A stretch of DNA of 33,844 bases, from contig NZ_WTSY02000022.1 in the NCBI RefSeq assembly GCF_009828775.2, positions 1 to 33,844 on the forward strand, read 5' to 3'. Positions 25,381 through 32,306 of this stretch are shown piece after piece. The position numbers and the translations under genes are program-made. Each line of letters opens with the position of its first letter. Within the stretch, counting starts at the first letter, position 1. The notes under the pieces are model-generated. The model did not search any database, had not been told where the DNA came from, and saw only the letters and a list, made by a program, of their open reading frames with translations. This DNA comes from Erysipelothrix aquatica (GTDB lineage: Bacteria; Bacillota_I; Bacilli_A; Erysipelotrichales; Erysipelotrichaceae).

Positions 25381-26214
25381 TTAATTCTCTAAGACATTTA
25401 CAAGGTGTATGACAAGATACGCGAGTTCATCATCAGCAAGTGCAACACCAATCTCTTTTTCGATGATTGCGATAATATCTCGAGCATAGTCAGCATATAT
25501 TGGGTACGTTTCGACAATGGTTGTGCTAACGACCTGGTTCAGTGCTTTTTTATTGGATAATGTTGACTCAACTATAAATCGAATGTGAGTCAGAAGTCGC
25601 GCATAGTGAATTGAGTCTTTGTTTAGTTCGTGCCCATGTTCAATCAGGTATTGTTCGAGTTCAATAACAACAACATGCAGTTGCTCCAATTGCCGTTTTG
25701 CGCCAGCATTCCGTAGATTTTGAATATAAAGTGCAATGTAGGCAATTTCCGCATCCGGAATTTCAACACGATAATTCTTTAAGATAACTTCACAGAGTTG
25801 CTGCGCATGTGCAAATGATTGTGGATAAAGTGCTTTCGTTTCGTGAGAAAAATAAGTCGTTACTGCAACACCACTTTCAATGCGTTGAAACATTGCAGCA
25901 AGGTGGTCTGCTAAGGTAATTAATTCTTCAGTTCCGAAACTACCAAAGTCATGCTTCGTAATCTGGCGAATCGTTTCCATAACCATAACAACGATGTCAT
26001 CGCTATATCCACTAATAATTCTATGAAACTCATTTTTGTGAATGGTTAACTTGTATGATTTATCGTACTCAGTACCTTTTGCTAGCAATTCTCCTGGTTT
26101 TTGACCAAAACCAATCCCCCGTCCCATGAAGATGACTTCAAAGAACAAATCCTTGACGATAACAGAACTATTATTTAATACCTTCACGATTGTATAATTT
26201 TTTTCGGTCTTCAT
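25381..26214 (-). CDS. BglG/LicT-family transcriptional antiterminator
   Basis: 277 residues, the normal family length. The N-terminal CAT RNA-binding domain (1-55) has VKVLNNSSVIV and FMGRGIGFGQKPG. PRD1 (about 70-172) and PRD2 (about 175-277) follow. The PTS-phosphorylated histidines appear as His104 (LADHLA), His210 (LLTHIRF) and His270 (LVIHLV), but the second PRD1 position is Tyr163 (IALYIQN) where His is usual. The start has GAGGAGGAATC directly before ATG. The gene lies just upstream of the PTS gene in the same direction, and a RAT-like site with overlapping terminator lies between them: the licT-bglPH layout. It should let RNA polymerase pass the terminator when the permease's sugar is present. 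Confidence 0.92.
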   Translation of the reverse strand: MKTEKNYTIVKVLNNSSVIVKDLFFEVIFMGRGIGFGQKPGELLAKGTEYDKSYKLTIHKNEFHRIISGYSDDIVVMVMETIRQITKHDFGSFGTEELITLADHLAAMFQRIESGVAVTTYFSHETKALYPQSFAHAQQLCEVILKNYRVEIPDAEIAYIALYIQNLRNAGAKRQLEQLHVVVIELEQYLIEHGHELNKDSIHYARLLTHIRFIVESTLSNKKALNQVVSTTIVETYPIYADYARDIIAIIEKEIGVALADDELAYLVIHLVNVLEN

Positions 26215-26265
26215 GATTCCTCCTCATGTTTAAAGTTATGATACATTAAATTAAGCAATGATGAA

Positions 26266-26306
26266 ACTAAAAAGAGATGAACGTTTGTACTGAACGTTCA
26301 TCTCTT
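26266..26306 (-). terminator. Terminator of the flavin operon
   Basis: A perfect 14-bp stem (26272-26285 with 26293-26306, AAGAGATGAACGTT and its complement) has a 7-base loop and is followed on the - strand by TTTTTAG. It lies downstream of the FMN reductase gene and upstream of the antiterminator gene. Confidence 0.9.
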
Positions 26307-26434
26307 AGATGGATCGAGCCGCATCGACCCACCAACGCGCTAGCGATTCAACGGCTGTTTTTCTATACTAATTCAAGGGATCGTAAGAATTAATTCGGGA
26401 AAACATACCAGGAGGTTGGTAGTTGTAATCACCG

Positions 26435-26977
26435 CTAGAAGTCGTAGCGCGCCTCATATTCTTTTTTTATTTGATCAACGCGATTTTCGACTTGACGGGC
26501 AAGGTTTCGAAGACGGAAATGAACATCATCTTCAACAATATCTTCCTTGAGGAAATCACGTCCTTCGATAAAAACATATTTTTCCAATAAAGCAGCCTTC
26601 ATATAGGTTAAGACTGGTTTGAGCTGATATTCCGCAACAAGATAATGACGGGATGAACCAGCAGTAACAACGATTCCGACAACTTTATCTTTAATTGAAT
26701 CGACTGGTAAGAGATCAAATACGTTCTTCAATGCACCCGGGATTGATGCTTGGAAGACTGGTGTCCCAACGATGATTGCATCTGCACCAATAATTTTCTC
26801 AACTAATGTTCGCGTATCACCTTCAAAATCTCTAAAGTCGCGCCCATCCGCAAACATAATATCTAATTCACTCAAATCAATAATTTCATAATCAACACCA
26901 TCACTAAATGTGATATTTTGCATCGCAATGCGTGTTTTGGTTCCGAAGACAGAACCGACGATACCTAGAACTTTCAT
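26435..26977 (-). CDS. NADPH-dependent FMN reductase family protein
   Basis: 180 residues with a flavodoxin-like fold. The N-terminal strand-loop KVLGIVGSVFGTKTR is the flavin-phosphate binding segment, followed by ADAIIVGTPVFQASIPGALKNVFDLL, the diagnostic FMN_red motif, and VVGIVVTAGSSRHYL. It probably reduces FMN with NAD(P)H and hands it to the monooxygenase encoded just upstream. The ATG is 2 bases after that gene's stop; its GGAGG lies inside the upstream coding end, so the two are co-translated. Homologues in SsuE/MsuE-type pairs serve sulfonate oxidation, but the substrate here is not evident. Confidence 0.9.
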   Translation of the reverse strand: MKVLGIVGSVFGTKTRIAMQNITFSDGVDYEIIDLSELDIMFADGRDFRDFEGDTRTLVEKIIGADAIIVGTPVFQASIPGALKNVFDLLPVDSIKDKVVGIVVTAGSSRHYLVAEYQLKPVLTYMKAALLEKYVFIEGRDFLKEDIVEDDVHFRLRNLARQVENRVDQIKKEYEARYDF

Positions 26978-26979
26978 GA

Positions 26980-28035
26980 TTAAGCCTCCACTTTCGCTAG
27001 TTGACGTTTGGCGATTTCTTCACGTACACGAGGTGCAATAACTTTTCCAATCATTTCAATATTGTACTTAACTTGTTCCCAAGGCATGCCTCCAAGATCA
27101 AGTTGTAACATGATTCGATCGTTGTTATAGACGTCGTATTGGTACAGTATTTTTTCAATAATGGTTTCAGGACTTCCAACCAACATAACGTTACGTTTAT
27201 CCAGCGCATCCACATAGGCTTCACGGTTAAATCCGTGACCGTTGGCACTTAAGAAGGTGTGATTGATGTATTTGTAGAAGTTTTTGAATGCTTCTTGATC
27301 TGTTTCGGCTGTATGGAATAGATTCGTAACACCGACAATCATATTCTCTGGATCATGTCCTGCGGCAATATAGTTATCACGGTATGTGCGCACAGAGTGA
27401 TTAAAAAGTGTTGCAGGTCCACCTAAGGTTGCAAGCATCATTGGAACGCCTTGTTGTCCCGCTAAGACGGCACTGTATGGAGGGCCACCGACTGCACGCC
27501 AAATTGGTAAACGACCTTTAAGCGGTTTTGGGTATAAAACTGCATTTTCTAGTGGCGCACGGAAACGTCCACTCCAATTCACAACACTTTCTTTATTAAG
27601 TTGTAGTAACATTTCAAATTTTTCTTCAAACAATGCTTCGTAATCACGAACGTTGTAACCTAAGAGACTAAAAAGACCGATGCGTGATGCACGTCCTCCA
27701 ACAATCTCAGCACGTCCATTGGACATTAAATCAATAGTGGAAAAGTTTTCGTATACCCGAACTGGGTCAGATGTTGAAACGATTGTTGCAGAACTGGAGA
27801 TTGTTATATTCTTTGTTTCACGCGCAATCCCTCCAAGAATAACGGCGTGAGCTTGTGAAATAAAATGTTCTTGATGTGATTCACCTAATGCAAATACATC
27901 GAGTCCTAATTCGTCAGCAAGTTTAGCTGCTTGGATGATTTCTTCGATACGTTGTTGCTCCGATACGATTGAACCCGTAGCAGGATCTGATAGATAATCT
28001 CCAAGGGAGTAAATGCCAATTTCAAATTTCTTCAT
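26980..28035 (-). CDS. Luciferase-like (LLM class) flavin-dependent monooxygenase
   Basis: 351 residues, the usual length for the bacterial luciferase-like family. Visible features are the N-terminal EIGIYSLGDYL strand, ADELGLDVFALGESH, ITISSSATIVSTSDPVRVYE, STIDLMSNGRAEIVGGRAS (the conserved SxGRxxxGxGRG-like region) and a C-terminal VGSPETIIEKI. The protein probably oxidises a small organic substrate with O2 and reduced FMN supplied by the adjacent reductase. Start ATG follows AAGGTGG by 8 bases. It is divergent from an HxlR-type regulator with 142 bases between the starts, so it is likely controlled by that protein. The physiological substrate is unknown. Confidence 0.92.
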   Translation of the reverse strand: MKKFEIGIYSLGDYLSDPATGSIVSEQQRIEEIIQAAKLADELGLDVFALGESHQEHFISQAHAVILGGIARETKNITISSSATIVSTSDPVRVYENFSTIDLMSNGRAEIVGGRASRIGLFSLLGYNVRDYEALFEEKFEMLLQLNKESVVNWSGRFRAPLENAVLYPKPLKGRLPIWRAVGGPPYSAVLAGQQGVPMMLATLGGPATLFNHSVRTYRDNYIAAGHDPENMIVGVTNLFHTAETDQEAFKNFYKYINHTFLSANGHGFNREAYVDALDKRNVMLVGSPETIIEKILYQYDVYNNDRIMLQLDLGGMPWEQVKYNIEMIGKVIAPRVREEIAKRQLAKVEA

Positions 28036-28063
28036 AGTGTAGAACCACCTTTCTGATAAGACA

Positions 28064-28154
28064 AGTATGCTATAATATTTTTAGCTTGTGAAGTAGGCAC
28101 TTTTAAGTGCACTAGTTCCCAAAAAGATACTATTGATGGTATCAAAAAGGATAC
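28064..28154. promoter_or_regulatory. Divergent promoters and candidate HxlR operators
   Basis: On the + strand an extended -10, TGCTATAAT (28068-28076), can serve the regulator. On the - strand TTCACA (28087-28092) and CATACT (28064-28069), 17 bases apart, can serve the monooxygenase. A perfect inverted repeat GCACTT-TT-AAGTGC (28097-28110) lies next to both. Further down, three GATAC/GTATC half-sites (28126, 28139, 28150) form alternating inverted repeats. Either set could bind the regulator. Confidence 0.5.
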
Positions 28155-28177
28155 TAATACGTGGAGTGAGGGTGTAT

Positions 28178-28510
28178 ATGTCGAAAATTGAAAATGTTGT
28201 TTTTTGTAAAGTTGATGATGCTTTATCGATCATAAGTGGAAAATGGAAACCAGCCATTCTTTTAACGTTAATTTCTAAGGGGTCGATGCGTTATGGTGAA
28301 TTGAAACGAGAACTTGTCGGTATCACACCTAAAATGCTGTCGAGTCAGCTTAAAGAACTTGAAGATGAAGGACTCATTTTGAGGGAGGAATTTCCAGAAA
28401 TACCTCCTAAAGTTGTCTATTCAATGACTCCCTATGGTATGACAATTGAACCTATTTTGTCTCAGCTACACGAATGGGGAATTAATCATGTAAAGAACGG
28501 TCCGAGATAA
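28178..28510 (+). CDS. HxlR-family winged-helix transcriptional regulator
   Basis: 110 residues from the ATG at 28178, which follows GAGGG by 5 bases; an upstream in-frame ATG (28133) would add 15 residues through the operator region and lacks a site. The family signature is clear: FCKVDDALSIISGKWKPAIL at the N-terminus, MRYGELKRELVGITPKMLSS as the recognition helix region, LKELEDEGLI and VVYSMTPYG as the wing. The N-terminal Cys before the SGKWK motif is the position used by redox- or electrophile-sensing members such as YodB and HypR. Divergent placement suggests control of the monooxygenase-reductase pair and of itself. The effector is unknown. Confidence 0.92.
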   Translation: MSKIENVVFCKVDDALSIISGKWKPAILLTLISKGSMRYGELKRELVGITPKMLSSQLKELEDEGLILREEFPEIPPKVVYSMTPYGMTIEPILSQLHEWGINHVKNGPR

Positions 28511-28523
28511 CCGTTCTTTTTTA
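28492..28523 (+). terminator. Terminator of the hxlR-type gene
   Basis: Stem AAAGAACGGT (28492-28501) pairs with ACCGTTCTTT (28510-28519) around an 8-base loop and is followed by T residues. It overlaps the last codons and the stop of the regulator gene. Confidence 0.85.
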
Positions 28524-28643
28524 TGCATGGAACTCGTACCAAACACGGATTCGTTCACAATTTAACCAAAATTGATGATTGGGGAGAAATTAAAGATTGT
28601 GAAATTATCGGAAAAAGTTTTCGAAATCAATGTCTCGATACGT

Positions 28644-28657
28644 ATTCATGGTAAAAT
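28644..28657 (+). promoter_or_regulatory. Extended -10 promoter element of the first LCP gene
   Basis: The 14-mer ATTCATGGTAAAAT contains a TGnTAAAAT extended -10. The same 14-mer with one change (A for G) lies before the second LCP gene at 32257-32270. No good -35 is visible. Confidence 0.55.
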
Positions 28658-28682
28658 TAAGGTTAAAGTTACGAGGTAACCT

Positions 28683-30152
28683 ATGAAAAATAAAACAAAA
28701 AATACAAAAGAATCGATTATAACTCGCAATAAGACAATATTTGCAATCCAACTCATTGTTGGTTTATTTACGGTTGGCTATATTTATTACACTGGCCTCT
28801 TACCATTAAAATACAATATCATTATTGCAGTAATCCTATTGGGCGCAATCGCAATCAGTGGTGTTGTACTGTTCAAATCACGCGGTTGGTTCAATAACTT
28901 CGTGAAGATTACGAACATGGCCCTTAGTTTAGTTTTAGTTATTGGCTGTTTCTATGCAAGTAAAGGTGTATCGTTCATTGATGCAATTACCGGTGCAGAA
29001 TATGAAACGCATGTGGTATCAGTGATTGTTGATGCAAACAGTCAATATATGAAGCTTGAAGACGTCAAAGCACTTCCTTTCAGTGCAAACACATCTCAAG
29101 ATAAAGCCAATGTGGATAAAGCTGTCGAACTGTTCGAGAAAGAACATAAGTTCACGCCATCCATTGACCCTTATGAAACTTATGAAGGACTACAAAGAGA
29201 TTTATTAAATGGAACGACTCAAGTGATGCTTCTCAGTGAGAACCATCGAATGATGGTTGAGCAAGTGAATCCTGAGTTCAGTAAGCAAACACGCATTATC
29301 GAACAAGTAAGTTATACACAAAAAACAAATGTCCGAAACACGGGCGCAAATGTTTTAAAGGATACGTTTACGATTCTAATCTCAGGAATCGATACGTACG
29401 GACCGGTATCGACCGTCGCAAGTTCTGACGTAAATATGTTAGTTACAGTCGATCCAAAAACAAATCAAATCCTTTTGACGAGTATCCCGCGCGACTATCA
29501 TGTTGAGCTAGGAACAATCGGTGAGATGGATAAACTCACGTATTCAGGGATATATGGTATTAATGAAACCATGACAACCGTTGAGAAACTACTGGACATT
29601 GATGTTGACTTCTATGTTCGTGTAAACTTTAGCTCTGTTGAGACGGTTGTTGACGCACTTGGTGGAGTTACAGTTGAATCCAAATTCAATTTCAATTCTA
29701 CCGTGGATCCTTCACTACACTATAATGTGGGGAAAAATGATTTAAACGGCTATGAAGCATTAATGTTTGCACGTGAAAGAAAAGCTTTCCCACGAGGAGA
29801 TGAAGATCGTGTTGTCCATCAACAAGAATTAATGAAAGGAATTATTAATTCCTTGACATCACCGTCATTTTTATTGAACTATACGCAGGTATTATCGACA
29901 ATTGGCGATAGTATTGAAACGAATATGAGTGACGATGACCTCACCCGTTTGATTCGAATGCAAATTGACAAGAATCCATCGTGGAATATTCAGCAGAATC
30001 AGCTAGTGGGAACTGAAGCATACAGTATGACGACATATTCCATGACAGGCTGGAATCAATACGTATTTGAGCCAATTCCAGAATCAGTCGCGCAAGCAAA
30101 AAAATACATCGAAGATATGGAATCACATAAAAAAATAGAAGTAAAACGGTAA
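28683..30152 (+). CDS. LCP (LytR-CpsA-Psr) family glycopolymer ligase 1
   Basis: 489 residues. Three N-terminal membrane helices (about 18-37, 44-65, 78-95) are followed by an extracellular accessory region (106-215, as in streptococcal CpsA) and the LCP catalytic domain (about 226-395). Conserved elements are SDVNMLVTVDP, TSIPRDYHV with Arg270, VDALGGV, and FARERK...DEDRVVHQQE with Arg364, Arg366 and Arg376. LCP proteins attach wall teichoic acid, capsule or related polymers from polyprenyl-phosphate to peptidoglycan. The start follows GAGGTAA. It is a close paralogue of the LCP protein at 32307 (shared run TSIPRDYHVELGTIG). The exact polymer is unknown, but the sugar transferase and acyltransferase nearby point to a surface polysaccharide. 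Confidence 0.94.
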   Translation: MKNKTKNTKESIITRNKTIFAIQLIVGLFTVGYIYYTGLLPLKYNIIIAVILLGAIAISGVVLFKSRGWFNNFVKITNMALSLVLVIGCFYASKGVSFIDAITGAEYETHVVSVIVDANSQYMKLEDVKALPFSANTSQDKANVDKAVELFEKEHKFTPSIDPYETYEGLQRDLLNGTTQVMLLSENHRMMVEQVNPEFSKQTRIIEQVSYTQKTNVRNTGANVLKDTFTILISGIDTYGPVSTVASSDVNMLVTVDPKTNQILLTSIPRDYHVELGTIGEMDKLTYSGIYGINETMTTVEKLLDIDVDFYVRVNFSSVETVVDALGGVTVESKFNFNSTVDPSLHYNVGKNDLNGYEALMFARERKAFPRGDEDRVVHQQELMKGIINSLTSPSFLLNYTQVLSTIGDSIETNMSDDDLTRLIRMQIDKNPSWNIQQNQLVGTEAYSMTTYSMTGWNQYVFEPIPESVAQAKKYIEDMESHKKIEVKR

Positions 30153-30184
30153 AAAGTATCAATCGAAGATGCTAATAGATTTAG

Positions 30185-30225
30185 TACTCACCGAGTTTGG
30201 TTTGCAAATTGGGTGAGTATTTATT
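30185..30225 (+). terminator. Possible terminator after the first LCP gene
   Basis: TACTCACC (30185-30192) pairs with GGTGAGTA (30212-30219); the loop holds a TTTGCAAA palindrome and TTTATT follows. The U tract is short, so termination may be partial and the acyltransferase gene may share the transcript. Confidence 0.5.
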
Positions 30226-30251
30226 GTGAATAGACACGGGGAGAATTAAGT

Positions 30252-31337
30252 GTGAAGAAGAGAAACAGTTCAATCGATATTATTCGATTAGTAGCGTTAT
30301 TTGGAGTCGTAGGTGTGCATTTTTTCCTGAATACTGGTTTCTATGAAATTCAAGTATCAGGAGCAAAGTTATTTTTTGCAATTACAGTTAGATCGTTTTT
30401 TATGTACTGTGTTCCATTGTTTATTATGATTACAGGTTACTTGATGAACAAAAAGACACTCAGTCGAAAATATTATAAGGGGATTATCCATACTTATATT
30501 ACATACGTTGTAATATCGATAATATTGTTGATATTTTCCAATATTTACTTTAGTACAAATTATTCAATTAAAGATGGTTTTTTCAAGATACTTGACTTCT
30601 CGGCAGCAAACTACAGTTGGTATATCGAGATGTATCTCGGGCTATTCTTACTTATTCCGTTCATTAACCTAATGTATCACGGACTCGAGAGTAAGAAGCA
30701 CAAGCAAATCCTGATTTTAACATTTACGACATTAACGGCACTTCCGTTATTACTTAATTATAATGAGTACAGAAACTGGAGCTGGTGGTTACAACCCGCT
30801 AAATCTTATGACTATGATAAAATTGTTCCCCAATTTTGGGAAATACTTTATCCACTTACGTATTATTTTATCGGAGCGTATATCAGCGAGTTCCAACCAA
30901 AAATTAAGAGAAGTACAAATATCATACTCCTCATTCTCGCTACTTTAGTAGCAGGAGCAATCGGCTATTATAGAAGTTTTGGTGGACCATTTAGTAATGG
31001 TCAGTATCAGGGATGGGGATCTATTCAGTACATTATCATTGCATACTTATTATTTATTTTGCTACTCAATATTGACAGTTCAGGATTGTCCCAAAGATTC
31101 AAAAATATTCTAAGAATGCTAAGTAACGCGTCATTGGGGGCATATCTAATCTCTTACATGTTTGATAAACTCGTGTATACTCAACTAAATAGTGCAATTA
31201 CCAATGTAAATCAAAAGTACTTATGGTTCCCAGTAACAACATTATTAGTATTTTCGCTCTCTTTGGCTTCAGCCTTAATTATAGATGTAATTATAAAACG
31301 GGTATCTTCCCTTCCTAACAAAAACAGGGTTGAATAA
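30252..31337 (+). CDS. Acyltransferase 3 family membrane protein
   Basis: 361 residues with about ten membrane helices. The N-terminal SIDIIRLVALFGVVGVHFF carries the Arg and His typical of the acyltransferase-3 active region, and FFMYCVPLFIMITGYL is the matching second-helix motif. Family members O-acetylate or succinylate surface polysaccharides or peptidoglycan (OatA, WecH and others). There is no fused SGNH esterase domain. The start is GTG behind GGGGAGAA with normal spacing. Its place between two LCP genes and next to a sugar transferase suggests modification of the polymer they handle. The stretch looks more AT-rich than the fibre operon. Confidence 0.9.
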   Translation: MKKRNSSIDIIRLVALFGVVGVHFFLNTGFYEIQVSGAKLFFAITVRSFFMYCVPLFIMITGYLMNKKTLSRKYYKGIIHTYITYVVISIILLIFSNIYFSTNYSIKDGFFKILDFSAANYSWYIEMYLGLFLLIPFINLMYHGLESKKHKQILILTFTTLTALPLLLNYNEYRNWSWWLQPAKSYDYDKIVPQFWEILYPLTYYFIGAYISEFQPKIKRSTNIILLILATLVAGAIGYYRSFGGPFSNGQYQGWGSIQYIIIAYLLFILLLNIDSSGLSQRFKNILRMLSNASLGAYLISYMFDKLVYTQLNSAITNVNQKYLWFPVTTLLVFSLSLASALIIDVIIKRVSSLPNKNRVE

Positions 31338-31443
31338 TCAAGTAAAGGTTACTTTGCAACTTAGAAGGGAATTACAATAGTATAAAGAAACGTGATGATA
31401 GAAATGATAGTATAAAATTCAATATTTATACAAGTCTAACTGG

Positions 31444-31497
31444 TTAAGGATAGGAACTCTGAAAACTTGAAAAATTAGCGAAATGTGCTATCCTTAA
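31444..31497 (+). repeat. Inverted repeat in the sugar transferase leader
   Basis: TTAAGGATAG (31444-31453) and CTATCCTTAA (31488-31497) are perfect 10-base arms with a 34-base AT-rich spacer. No T tract follows, so it is not a simple terminator. It lies in the 249-base gap before the sugar transferase, which also holds two ATAGTATAAA direct repeats (31377-31386, 31407-31416). Confidence 0.7.
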
Positions 31498-31586
31498 TAT
31501 GCTAAACATATAAATTAAATATGTAACAAAAAGTGTGGGTAATTAATCGGGGGATGGATACACAAAAAATAAGTGAAGAGGGGACT

Positions 31587-32207
31587 ATGAACGTTGAGAT
31601 GAATGAACAAATTAGAGTAAAGCCGACTGGATATTTAGTTTTTAAAAGGATAGCAGATGTCATACTTACGATACTTGCTTCACCTTTTATTATTATCTTG
31701 GTGGCAATTTTTGCCGTGGCAGTGAAAGTGGACTCGAAGGGTCCAGCATTTTATACGCAAATGCGTATTGGTAAAGATCAAAAAGAATTCAAAATTTACA
31801 AATTAAGATCGATGAGAACTGATGCAGAAAATGAAACTGGTTCAGTCTGGGCTGAGAAAGATGATCCAAGAGTGACTAAGGTAGGTCGTTTTATTCGTAA
31901 AGTGCGAATAGATGAGTTACCGCAGTTTTTTAATGTTCTAATTGGTGATATGAGCATCATTGGTCCTAGACCTGAACGTGCGGATTTAACTTGGCAATTT
32001 GAAAGAGAGATTCCTGGATTTGCAAACAGGCTTTTAATCCGTCCAGGGATTACCGGATGGGCTCAAGTTAATGGCGGATATGATATTTCGCCTGCTGAAA
32101 AACTAGCCTATGATACTGTATACATAAATAATATGTCATTGAAGCAAGATATGGTGATAGTTGGGAAAACAATTGGAGTAATTTTTACAGGTCATGGTGC
32201 ACGTTAA
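31587..32207 (+). CDS. Initiating polyprenyl-phosphate sugar-1-phosphate transferase (bacterial sugar transferase family)
   Basis: 206 residues from the ATG at 31587, which follows GAGGGG closely; a GTG at 31533 and an ATG at 31554 are possible but poorly placed. A short membrane-embedded helix (FKRIADVILTILASPFIIIL) is followed by GPAFYTQMRIGKDQKEFKIY, KLRSM, the catalytic Asp-Glu pair in RIDELPQFFNVLIGDMSI, IGPRPE and RPGITGWAQVNGGYD. This is the small monotopic phosphoglycosyl transferase type (PglC, EpsL), which loads the first sugar phosphate on undecaprenyl phosphate. It would start assembly of a surface polysaccharide that the flanking LCP proteins could attach to the wall. The first sugar is not predictable here. 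Confidence 0.93.
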   Translation: MNVEMNEQIRVKPTGYLVFKRIADVILTILASPFIIILVAIFAVAVKVDSKGPAFYTQMRIGKDQKEFKIYKLRSMRTDAENETGSVWAEKDDPRVTKVGRFIRKVRIDELPQFFNVLIGDMSIIGPRPERADLTWQFEREIPGFANRLLIRPGITGWAQVNGGYDISPAEKLAYDTVYINNMSLKQDMVIVGKTIGVIFTGHGAR

Positions 32208-32213
32208 AGAATC

Positions 32214-32248
32214 AAATCCGTCTTGTTTATGACTACCGGATTTTATTC
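32214..32248 (+). terminator. Probable terminator after the sugar transferase
   Basis: AAATCCG (32214-32220) pairs with CGGATTT (32237-32243) around a 16-base loop, followed by TTATTC. The stem is short, but the position just after the stop and before the LCP promoter element fits. Confidence 0.5.
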
Positions 32249-32256
32249 ATATCTAA

Positions 32257-32270
32257 ATTCATGATAAAAT
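32257..32270 (+). promoter_or_regulatory. Extended -10 promoter element of the second LCP gene
   Basis: ATTCATGATAAAAT is identical at 13 of 14 bases to the element before the first LCP gene. It contains TGATAAAAT, an extended -10, located 36 bases before the ATG at 32307. Confidence 0.55.
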
Positions 32271-32306
32271 ATTTAAGTATTTATTATTACAAAAGTGAGG
32301 AAACTT

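Noticed and set aside
26307..26345. T-box riboswitch core before the terminator (GGTGGG...GCGG on the - strand)
   Set aside because: The conserved TGGNACCGCG core is broken, the segment is too short for a stem I, and the downstream gene is not an amino acid gene.
31340..31354. AAGTAA/TTACTT hairpin as terminator of the acyltransferase gene
   Set aside because: The stem is only 6 AT-rich pairs with a 3-base loop and no T tract follows.
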